NCBI GenBank assembly: GCA_028554645.1
Contig: JAQOOI010000070.1
Span: 248,001-312,000, forward strand
Source of the DNA: Omphalotus guepiniiformis
Lineage: Eukaryota > Basidiomycota > Agaricomycetes > Agaricales > Omphalotaceae
Length of the DNA stretch: 64,000 nt
Direction: 5' to 3'
In this document: in pieces, positions 12,140 to 20,943 of the stretch
Layout of the letters: the number at the start of each line of letters is the position of its first letter
How positions within the stretch are numbered: position 1 is the first letter of the stretch
The notes under the pieces: model-generated
Told to the model about the DNA's origin: nothing
Database searches by the model: none
Seen by the model: the letters and a program-made list of their open reading frames with translations, nothing else
Program-made: the position numbers and the translations under genes

Positions 12140-12776
12140 ATGAGCATGTTGGCGCACAAGCGTAGAATCGAGTCGGACCTCTATCCGAATCCTGCCTCAC
12201 ATCTACATTCTAACTTGCACGGACCTGCATCACTCCCTGGTGTCGTGTGCACATACACGTCTTGCTTTTATCACGAAAATTTATTGGATAACCTCGTCGG
12301 TAGCGACAAATCTTTCCATCTCTGCGGCGGTTTTGTAATCGACAAGCAAACTCTCTTGGAATGGGGCACCCGTTTGGGAAATCCGGGAGATTTGCCCTGT
12401 AACGCAGATACATTCGAATGTATTACCCTAGCCATGCTAAGGGTTCAACGCGTGGTTGAGAAGTATGGGCCTGCGAAGGTTCATTATTTCGGTCCTGATA
12501 CTGGTAAAGGGTGGGAGGATATCATTATCACTACCCAAAGTGCCTACTTCAGTCATGCTCTTGACCCGGATAATCTACCACAATTCGAGCGAGGAGCGAG
12601 AGAGAAGCGGGCCGAAGAGCTTTTGAAGGAACACGGTGAGTTGTCGTGGTCTTATTCAAACGCAACGAACAAGCGGTTGAAATGTGTTGGGATAGGAATC
12701 ACGAATGCTCAATTCAGGACGGTTAGTCGCTGAAATCCACGCGATTGCTGTCATGTCACGGTTTTCCTCCTCCTAA
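12140..12776 (+). CDS. Uncharacterised duplicated family, copy 2
   Basis: Model: exons 12140-12635 and 12718-12776, about 184 residues. Same core as copy 1: SLPGVVCTYTSCFYHENLLD, HLCGGFVIDKQTLLEWG, KVHYFGPDTGKGWED, TTQSAYFSHALDPDNLPQF. The second exon starts RLVAEIHAIAV but reaches a TAA after 18 codons, because the DNA differs from copy 1 just after GCTGTC. So this copy lacks the long hydrophobic C-terminal tail. ATG at 12140 (MSMLAHK) matches the MSMSAY start of copy 3. Function unknown. Confidence 0.58.
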
Positions 12777-12924
12777 CGTCGATCTCTACGTGGGCGTCTG
12801 CATTGTTTACTATGTTGTCCTCCTTCCTGCTGTGTTGGCAGTCTCCCACCAAATCTCTCTTGTATCTCTCATTGCTGCTGAAATGATTATATTGTGGCAA
12901 AATATCCGCACAGTGACACGGATA

Positions 12925-12935
12925 CCACGTGATCA
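12925..12935 (+). promoter_or_regulatory. CCACGTGATCA element upstream of family copy 3
   Basis: Same 11-mer as at 12086, embedded in a longer conserved stretch that ends GGGCCAAATA in both. About 100 bp before the copy 3 start codon. Confidence 0.45.
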
Positions 12936-13033
12936 ATGGTTACAAAAGACGCCGGGCCAAATATTTCCAATCGCTAACGTTCAGTCTCGCGTCGCTCGTG
13001 TATAGCCCTAAGCATCATCCGTTTTGCATTGCA

Positions 13034-13737
13034 ATGAGCATGTCGGCGTACAACCGTAGCGTCCTCTATCCTCCTGCCTCACATCTACCTTCGGCGAACG
13101 CGCACGGACCTGCACTGCTCCCTGGTGTCGTGTGCACATACATTTCTTGCTTTTATCACGAAGATTTGTTGGATGACCTCGTTGGTACCAACAACGCCTT
13201 CCATCTATGTGGCGGTTTTCTAATCGACAAGCAAACTCTCTTGGACTGGGGCAACCGTTTGGGGAATCCGGGAGATTTGCCCTGTGATTCAAATACACGC
13301 AAATCTGTTTCCAGAGCCATACAAAGGGTTAAACGCGTGGTTGAGAAGTATAGGCCTGCGAAGGTTTATAGTTTTGGGCTTCAGATTGGGTGGGAGGAAA
13401 GGGGGGTTATCGTTACCACCCAAAGTGCCTACTTCAGTCATGCTCTTGATCCAGATAATCTACCACAATTCGAGCGAGGAGAGAGAGAGAAGCGAGCTGA
13501 AGAGCTTTTGAGGGAACACGGTGAGTTGTCGTGCTCCTATTCACGCGCATCTAACAAGGGGTTGAAATGTGTTGGAACACGGAATCACGAATGCTCAATT
13601 CAGGACGGTCAGTCGTTGAAGTCTACGAAGTTGCCGTTTCTCTCCTGCTGCTATCAATTTCTCCCCTTGTATATGTCTGCATTGTTCACAACTTGAAGCC
13701 TTTCAAAGTCTCTCGTATCTCTCTTATTGTCGCCTGA
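13034..13737 (+). CDS. Uncharacterised duplicated family, copy 3
   Basis: Model: exons 13034-13520 and 13604-13737, 206 residues. Core as in copies 1 and 2: LLPGVVCTYISCFYHEDLLD, HLCGGFLIDKQTLLDWG, ITTQ-type block as VTTQSAYFSHALD. The second exon encodes RSVVEVYEVAVSLLLLSIS and a short hydrophobic end. Conserved Cys residues (CTY.SC and HLCGG) and several invariant Trp, Gly and Asp positions suggest a folded domain rather than low complexity. Function unknown; no secretion signal is evident at the N-terminus. Confidence 0.6.
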
Positions 13738-14239
13738 AATGAATACCTTTTTCATATGTGGATTACAAGCTCAACTGAACATATGTGCTACTAAGATCAA
13801 CCCTGGCCGTCTCTCGCTCCACCCACACTAGTGATACAACTATTATGCATCTTCTCGGGTCCTTCTCTGTAATTGCAGTACAGTATGTTCATGTCCTTCA
13901 TTTTTGGGAGCTATACTGTTCAACAGCTCATAACCGTTACTCATAAGGTCTCTTTGATTCATAGGTTAACAACGTTCGACCTTCACTGCAAGACCTGAAG
14001 TAGTATACAAACCCAACACCGTAGTTATCATGATGCGTAAAGTTCTGCTGTGTAGCTACTATAGTGCGTCAGCGTTATCTTCTCTTTGCTTCATAGCTGA
14101 GGGTCTATCCGTTATTTAGATCTCCTTCAATTTACGGCAAAGCTTCACACCTTTCGCGTCTGAAGCCATTTGCCTTACTATTGCAGCGAGGTTGTTCATT
14201 TTGTCAAGTCCTGAGGTCCAATTCATGCTCGAGGCTCAC
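13738..14239. other. Intergenic; contains arm A of an inverted duplication
   Basis: Positions about 13870-14112 are similar, in inverted orientation, to about 19863-20080. Both arms lie upstream (in gene orientation) of an F-box sequence. No gene seen. Confidence 0.6.
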
Positions 14240-14369
14240 CGCTGGAAAACCCAGCCTGGAGTTTCGCGGCCGAATTGCTTTCCCCGGACGGCTCGTATCT
14301 CATATGAACCTGGCTCTTCCGCTTCGTCTATCTACAATGCTTTTTGAGCTCCACGTATTGGCCTCTTTC

Positions 14370-14870
14370 GCGCCGGCCATCTATATCAGCCCTTACTGCG
14401 CATCGCAGATTTGCTTTAGCTCAGGGAAGTTTCCAATGATCAATGCGGAGTTCGGCGTTCCTTTCACCTCGTTCGAGCTTTCACGCAAGCGACGATTGGA
14501 GTTTTTCGAATAACTAGCTTGAGACGCAGATAAGATCCTAGAACAGGATGGCGAGGACCACTTTCACTCAACTGTGATTGGCGAGAGTGTGTTGAACCTG
14601 TGGAAGGGAGCACAGTTTTATTTGGAGACTTTCAAGATGCTCGACATTGATGGTATGTGTCATAACGAGTTCCGCGAATTCATCAGTCGTATGGGAGAAA
14701 TTCCACGAACACTTCCACGGTCTCAATCCTCCGCAGTTGTTCAGTCAACTCATCTATGTGAAAGGAGCCCATAACGTCCTCCCCAAACTCACGACGCTCT
14801 GTGTGGATCTAGCATTCTTCCCTCCTGAAAGAACGGATCACTTGTCGATGACACGCTAGAATGTATAGCG
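14370..14870 (+). pseudogene. F-box/LRR-like protein relic (paralogue of 17594-19270)
   Basis: Translated pieces match the intact F-box gene: PFTSFEL (about 14460), then across an internal deletion IGESVLNL..AQF.LETFKM (about 14574-14640), then HNVLPKLTTLC (about 14770). Frames change between pieces, stops interrupt, and the segment between the LRR-like middle and the IGESVLNL block is missing. The F-box N-terminus is not detectable. Inferred: decayed copy from the inverted duplication. Confidence 0.75.
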
Positions 14871-15412
14871 CTCGTTCACCGTAAATTTAATCAAAAGTCT
14901 AATAGGCTGTTTGTATTGAAGTTATTACCCCGGACGCATCAAGTGCTTGTTGTACTACATTAGTACATAGGACTGCCCAACGCCAGATTGCGAATAGCAC
15001 CTGAATTGATATCTTGCTATACACTGACAGGTATTGGCGAGCTGATGCTGAGTTGGAGTGGCCTAATCCTCTTTCAACTTGATTGATCATACAATTCATT
15101 GTTTGTTTGTCGTTGGACGTCAACTGTGAGAGAGAATAGTATCAAGTCAACCCGGCGATACAGGATACACTTGCATGAGCTCGATAGTTAGATACAATGA
15201 AATCAGAGAAAAGTCCAGTGTTGCAAGAAATTTACCGTAAAATCAAAAGTGACTTCAGTACTATCACGGAGTGCCCAACGTTCCATGAATCATTCTTCCA
15301 GATCTTCTCTGCTGCCCTGTCCTTCCTCCAGCTGTGTTCGTCTAGGTGATCCGGCCAGGGTTGATCTTAGTGGCGCATATGTTGAGTTCAGCAAATGAAA
15401 AAGATTATCATT
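14871..15412. other. Intergenic, nothing recognised
   Basis: AT-rich spacer between the F-box relic and family copy 4, with no supported gene, repeat or RNA. Confidence 0.4.
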
Positions 15413-16118
15413 TCAGGCGGCAACATGAGAGATACAAGGGAAGAATTGAGAGACTTCTAACACAGCAGAGAGGACAACGTAGCGAACAATACAGACATAC
15501 AGAGGAGAAAGCGACAGCAGTAGCGGGAGAGCAGCGAATTCAAGGACTTCAGCGACTAACTGTCTTGAATGGAGCATTCATAATTCCTGTTCCAACATTT
15601 CAGCCGCTTGTTGCGCGTGAGTAAGAGCACGACAACTCACCATGTTCCTTCAAGAGCTCTTCGGCCCGCTTCTCTCTCTCCCCTCGCTCGAACTGCGGTA
15701 GATTCTCGGCGTCAAGAGCATAACTGAAGTAGGCACTCTGGGTGGTAATAACGATTTCCTCCCACCCTTTACCAGTATCAGGACCGAACCGGTGAACCTG
15801 AGCAGGCCTATACTTCTCAACCTCATCTTGAACCCTGTCAATGGCCCTGACAATAGCTTTAGGAGAATTCGAGTCAAAGGGCAGACCTTGCGAATTTGAC
15901 AGACGAGCGCCCCATTCCAAAAGAGTTGGCTTGTCAATTACAAAACCACCACAGAGATGGAAAGATTTATCGTTTCCAACGAGGTCATCCAATAACTTTT
16001 CATGATAAATGCAAGATGTGTAAGTGCACACGACGCCAGGGAGCGCTGCGGGTCCGTGTGCATTGAACGGAGGTAGATGTGAGGCAGGATAGAGGATGCT
16101 ACGATTATGCGCCGACAT
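15413..16118 (-). CDS. Uncharacterised duplicated family, copy 4 (inverted; acceptor altered)
   Basis: Exon 1 is 16118-15641 (159 codons plus one base): MSAHNRS start, LPGVVCTYTSCIYHEKLLDD, HLCGGFVIDKPTLLEWG, GPDTGKGWEE, TTQSAYFSYALD. The donor GTGAGT is kept. In the second exon the acceptor CAATTCAG of copies 1-3 reads CATTCAAG here. The AG is therefore shifted by one base, and splicing at it gives a stop after two codons. The old frame behind it (QLVAEVLEFAALPLLLSLS) is still open to a TGA at 15413-15415. So the hydrophobic C-terminus is probably lost or made by another splice. Divergent from the frame at 16125. Confidence 0.55.
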
Positions 16119-16124
16119 GTTTGA

Positions 16125-16583
16125 TTGCCAAATATAACTGCACCTCATTGGTCATTTATATCTATGATCACGTGGAATCAGCCATTGCCAAGTGTGAAGG
16201 TCATTCCACAGCCTATGACAAGTCGGCATAGGGAATATATCTTGCTTGCCGTTGTTGAAGTTAAGCAGGCTAAGACTCGAGGTAAATACGCACGAGAGTT
16301 TGATCAGATGTCACTGTACTTGAAGCGTCTTGTGACACTGCCAAACCTTTTCGTAGTCAATCCCACTGCAGGTTGTCCACAGGGTATTATGCTAACAGGC
16401 AGTGACCACCAGGTTGGTCTTTGGCATATTTCACGGCCAACAAACAAGCCGAAGCTTCATCTTGAAGGTCCTCGAAGCTGGGACGATTTTGTTGATGCGC
16501 TCACCCCCGATGACCCATTCACACTCTGCCAAATTGCAAGCAGGGCTTGGAACGTCATTGCTCCGAACGCCCGCCAGAGGTGA
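16125..16583 (+). CDS. Hypothetical protein or fragment, possible PD-(D/E)XK-like core
   Basis: An open frame of 152 codons divergent from family copy 4; its beginning overlaps that gene's upstream region, so the true start is unclear. Seen: YILLAVVEVK followed about 18 residues later by FDQMSLYLKRL and then PQGIMLTGSDHQVGLWHI. A hydrophobic strand ending in E-x-K, a Gln-bearing helix and a later strand are the layout of the nuclease-like PD-(D/E)XK fold, but the upstream catalytic Asp is not visible. This is inference from pattern only; it could be a fragment of a larger gene. Confidence 0.3.
   Translation: MPNITAPHWSFISMITWNQPLPSVKVIPQPMTSRHREYILLAVVEVKQAKTRGKYAREFDQMSLYLKRLVTLPNLFVVNPTAGCPQGIMLTGSDHQVGLWHISRPTNKPKLHLEGPRSWDDFVDALTPDDPFTLCQIASRAWNVIAPNARQR
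16165..16175 (-). promoter_or_regulatory. CCACGTGATCA element upstream of family copy 4
   Basis: Reverse complement of the 11-mer found upstream of copies 2 and 3, about 50 bp from the copy 4 start codon. Confidence 0.45.
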
Positions 16584-17269
16584 TTTAGAGTTGTGACATA
16601 ATGTTGAAGCTGGAGCGGTTGCAAGCAAAGTATCTGTAGGTTCAAAGGTCTACGAAGGAATGGTTGAGGACGTGCGGGATTTACAATGACTGCTTTAAGA
16701 TTTTACTTACTACCTGTGTCTCTCATTACGGCATTACGGTTTTTTGTTTTTGTGATATGTAAAGGGGTGAGCTGAGTATGTTAAAATCACCATAAGTGAG
16801 CCACTTTGCTCTCAGTGCTCAAGAGGCACAGTGATGATACCTCCCAAAGTGATCGACTCCGGTGCTTTCGACTTGGATGTCTTGTGGAACCACATGGAAG
16901 GAAACGAAAAAAAAACAATAAGCTATCTTGCAGACCTCACATTAATGAGCATTCACCTTCGAGTCGGCAATAACATTCTGACCCACAAGCTTTCAGAGTG
17001 AGGTGATGAAGAACGCAGACGTCCAGCGTGGTAAGGGTTTGCAAGATCTAGAGGGCGAGGGATGGACTCGGGGTTAATGATCTTCATAGCGCATTATGTT
17101 GAGTTCATCTTGTGAGCCACATTGGAAATAAGAGGAATACTTGAGAGACTTTTGCTCGGTCAATCTCATTTATCCGTGCAGGGATGCGTCTCGCGACTCT
17201 GGATATGCCCTAAAACACTAGCGACAGAGAGAGATTATATGGAGGCTTTCATCACGGAAGAGAGGACAA
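16584..17269. other. Intergenic, nothing recognised
   Basis: No supported gene or repeat; short A-runs only (for example near 16908). Confidence 0.35.
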
Positions 17270-17545
17270 CATGAACGATGCAGACAGAGCAATCGACAGC
17301 GACAGGGGACAAACAGCAAGTTCTATGACTTCAGCAACTAACCGTCCTGATTTGAGCATTTGTGACTCCTATTACATTGCGAAGCACGACCACTCAAGTA
17401 CTCACCGTGTTCCTTCAAAGGCTCTTCGGCCCGCTTCTTTCTCTCCCATACATATGCATATACATCGCTCCAACTGCAGTAGATCATTGTATTCAAGAGT
17501 ATGATTAAAGTAGGCAAATGATAACCCACCTTTCCTCTCTGATAA
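17270..17545 (-). pseudogene. Uncharacterised duplicated family, copy 5 relic
   Basis: The minus strand keeps only the 3' part of the family. There is a degraded version of the TTQSAYFSHAL block (about 17505-17535), an AT-rich insertion replacing the LPQFERG segment, then ERKKRAEEPLKEHG with a donor-like GTGAGT, and an acceptor-like AATCAG before a RLVAEV-like piece. The first two thirds of the gene are missing. Confidence 0.65.
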
Positions 17546-17593
17546 GCGGAGGGTACCGTAGCTCAGACTTGCCTAGGGGAGACCCGCACATCA

Positions 17594-19270
17594 CTAGTCG
17601 TTTCCAGCGAGTTCAAATTTCGTGTACTCCACCTTCAGTCCCTGCTTCTCACATTTATGCAGCTTATCAATCGCCTTCTGGCGGACAATTCCACCAATCG
17701 TCGACAAGTCCACCTCCTTCAACGAAAGAACAGGCGGGGCTACTGCCCCAGGGATACTTTCCAGCGTGTCACCAAATGGATTCCACCTGGAGACGACAAC
17801 ATCTAACAATTGATCTGCTCTTTCAGAGGGGAGAAATGCCAAATGTAGACAGAGCGTGGTGAGTTTGGGGAGGACGTTGTGGGCTCCTTTCATATAGGTG
17901 AGTTGGCCGAACAGCTGCGGAGGATTGAAACTGTGGAAGCCGTGCCGGTGAGAAATATAAAGCTCTGAAATCTCTCCCATACGACTGATGAGTCCGTGAA
18001 GTTCGTTATGGCCCACACCATCAATGTCGATCATCTTAAAAGTCTCCAAGGAAAACTGTGCTCGCCGCCGAAGGTTCAACACACTCTCGCCAATTGCAGT
18101 TGATTCAAAAAAGTCCGACTCATCTTGAAGTAGAAGCAAGTGCTTCAAACTAGGAAGGCAAACGCAGTCAAGGAACAAGGAAACTGCAGGAGGGGTGCGG
18201 AATTTCAAGTGCAAGGAGTTTAGATTCGAAAGTGTCACGAAAGAAGATACGTCCGGATGGTCTTCATCTAGATCGGTGAAATCAGGTAAGAAGAGTATAA
18301 TTGTCTCTACCTTCCCGCAGACGATGAATATATCGCGAAGCTTCTCTGCGTCCCAAGCTAATTCGTTCAACTCCAATCGGGTCAACTGCGACCAAGGCAA
18401 GCGTAGAAGCTCGAACGAGGTGAAAGGGAAGCTGCATTCTGAAAAGATGGAAACTTCCCTGAGCTGAGGCGAGTTTGCGACACACAATAAGGGCTGATTG
18501 AGATGGCCCGCGCGACATGAACCAATTATCGCCAGCTTAATACATTGCAGATGAGGTAGAACAAGCCCTTGACTTTGGGACAGCGTGGAGAAGGTTTCGA
18601 TTGGAAGGTCCAATTTGAGTGTTCTCCATCGGATGAACGTTGGAAGTAATAAGTCGAGCAGCGTATCCGCACCCGCCATGACCTCAGCAGACTCCATAGA
18701 GTTCCAAAAGTTCTTGTATTGGGGTATTATTTCAATGTCGATGGGCAATTTTCTGCCACGCCCAATGAAAGCCGTTACAAGGGACTTGTATTTCGGGATG
18801 TCCGACCACTGCGGACGCCAAGAAATCCGATCCCAAAGAGCAGCAGTGCTGAAGGCCGCAATCCTCCATGTATAACAAACTTGCGTGAATAGAGACTGGG
18901 GGTTGATGAAGACCTCACGCCCAGAAGCCCGGCTCCTGTCTATATCAACCTGTGAGCACGGTGTCGTGATATGGCGGTCTTTCTCTGCAGACGACAGTGA
19001 CATGTACATGTCCTTGTACGTCAAGAAGATAGTCGACAGAATGTCGAAAGGTAACTGGCGGATTGGCGCAAGTGCACTGTGAAGCAATGCCACTTGCGCA
19101 GACTGAGCGCGCCATTTCTGCATCGCTAGCTGGAGTTCCATGTCGCAATTTCGCAGTTCATCAAGGGAATCATTCAACATCTCGCGCAGTCCTTCATCAA
19201 GAGCAGACGCTCGAGCCATCGTAGGTGTCACTCGAAGGAGCTTGACGCTGAAGTCGGCCGTGCCACTCAT
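17594..19270 (-). CDS. F-box-like domain protein, single exon, 558 residues
   Basis: Seen: an intronless frame from ATG at 19270. About residues 25-65 are amphipathic (DSLDELRNCDMELQLAMQKW) and are followed by APIRQLPFDILSTIFLTY, the F-box-like helix pair usual in agaricomycete proteins, then WRIAAFSTAALWDRISW. The remainder is a leucine-rich, repeat-like C-terminal half (LPHLQCIKLAI, LPSLKHLLLL). Known: such proteins are greatly expanded in mushroom genomes; the F-box recruits substrates to SCF ubiquitin ligases. Inferred: substrate adaptor, target unknown. A decayed inverted paralogue lies at 14370-14870. Confidence 0.82.
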   Translation of the reverse strand: MSGTADFSVKLLRVTPTMARASALDEGLREMLNDSLDELRNCDMELQLAMQKWRAQSAQVALLHSALAPIRQLPFDILSTIFLTYKDMYMSLSSAEKDRHITTPCSQVDIDRSRASGREVFINPQSLFTQVCYTWRIAAFSTAALWDRISWRPQWSDIPKYKSLVTAFIGRGRKLPIDIEIIPQYKNFWNSMESAEVMAGADTLLDLLLPTFIRWRTLKLDLPIETFSTLSQSQGLVLPHLQCIKLAIIGSCRAGHLNQPLLCVANSPQLREVSIFSECSFPFTSFELLRLPWSQLTRLELNELAWDAEKLRDIFIVCGKVETIILFLPDFTDLDEDHPDVSSFVTLSNLNSLHLKFRTPPAVSLFLDCVCLPSLKHLLLLQDESDFFESTAIGESVLNLRRRAQFSLETFKMIDIDGVGHNELHGLISRMGEISELYISHRHGFHSFNPPQLFGQLTYMKGAHNVLPKLTTLCLHLAFLPSERADQLLDVVVSRWNPFGDTLESIPGAVAPPVLSLKEVDLSTIGGIVRQKAIDKLHKCEKQGLKVEYTKFELAGND

Positions 19271-20943
19271 GATATAGGAAGTGAAGATGAGGCTGGTTTG
19301 AAGACTGGGGGGTTTTCGAAATGGAAGGGCCAGTATTATATATCAAAGAATCAGTGCATGCCACTTTATGTACTTCAATGAGTGCAGGACAAAGAAAGAA
19401 CCATGAAGGCATTCCCGAAGTGGTCTACGCCCGCCTTTGTCGCAGTAGTTGTAGATCGCCACTGTCCCATATCATCATATCGGAAACTGGTGCATAAGAT
19501 GTCCTATACGTTCGTTTTCACAGAAATCCTCTGCCCTGGTGAATTCGTCGACCTTCGAAGAGGATACCCAGAGTCCAGACCGAGAGTTCTGTTGAAAGGG
19601 ATTCACGTGAGAGCAAGGATCATATATTGAACGAGCCGTCCGGGGGAAGCTCTTCGGATGACGGAGACCCCAAAGGGTCCGCGAGATTCCAGATGGGTTT
19701 TCCAGTGGTGGGTCTCGAGCGTGAATTGGAGCTCAATACTCGAAGTAGTCAACCAGTCTGTTGCAGCAACGCCATCCTTCGGAGTAGATCAAGGCAGGAG
19801 AAATGCCTTCAGACGCGAGAGGTACAAAGCTTTGCCGTATTGAGGGAGGTCTGAGAACGTACAGACCCTTAGCTATGAAGCAAAGAGAAGAGAACGCTAT
19901 GGCAGACGCACCATAGCTACACAGCAGAACTTTACATATGCCTGGATTATGATGTTGGGTATGTATTTGAAGTCTTGCAGTGAAGGTCGACGTTGTCTAT
20001 GGATCAAAGAGACGGTATAAGCCTCGGTACAGCTTTAGAAGTGAAGGACGTACTGAGGAGCAGGGCCCCACAAACTTGGCGTAATTCAGCAACACCAGTT
20101 GCACCCCTGAGCTTTTGCGAGTTCCAGCTTGAATCAGGCCTTGAACTGCCCTTTCAAAACTTCTGCCGTACATTGAACCCACCGAAGTAGATTCAAGCTA
20201 GAATTTACCTCAACAGGAACATAGTGAGATCTCAAAACACAAGTGCAGTGAAAACAACTTCATTTCCAACATGAAGGAGGTGAGAGCTGGGTGAGGGACA
20301 CTGGGACAGGTGAGGGAGGCAGCCTCAACCTCTTGCTCCCACGCGTCGAGCCTCTCTTCTTAGACTTCTGCTGCTGCAACCAGCAAATTCAATGATTATC
20401 CCTGCGTCTGCATAACGAGTTCATTATCAAAAGCACTAACAAGCAAAGCTTCATCAAGAGCCTTCAAGGTCATTCCCTGCCTTCCGATGTCAACATGTCA
20501 CGTCCTGCCGCTACTATCGAGCAAGCTACACTATACCACTTGGCCCGGGCTAAGCAGCTAGCTCACGATAGTGGTGCATACATATTCTATGGTTCATGAT
20601 AAGCATCTCGGAGTGCTTGGCCTGGAAACCCGGGCCATAGCGTTCTTTTTCCAAATTCCAGTAGGCTGAGTCTGATTCTCGCTCTCAATTGCAATTACAG
20701 TCTGCAGTCATGCACCCATTCGAGAAGGTCCTCTATCAGCTGCGTACCGGATTGCCGGTAATGAAGACATCCCTAGGAATCCTATCAATCGCATTGACTT
20801 GCGTAACAGGCTCTAATATGGTCTATCTCTCTTATCATTCACTTCTTGGCAGGCGCAGGTTCTTATGTTGAGCGAGCTATGATTAGTTCATTGTACTAGA
20901 GATTTCCCTGCGCCTTCTGTCCGCCTATCTCTTTGGGTTCGAC
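19271..20943. other. Intergenic; contains arm B of the inverted duplication
   Basis: About 19863-20080 is the inverted counterpart of about 13870-14112, with shared blocks such as GCTATGAAGCAAAGAGAAGA and CTTGCAGTGAAGGTCGA. The rest, including 20200-20940 before the transporter, holds no supported gene. Confidence 0.55.
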
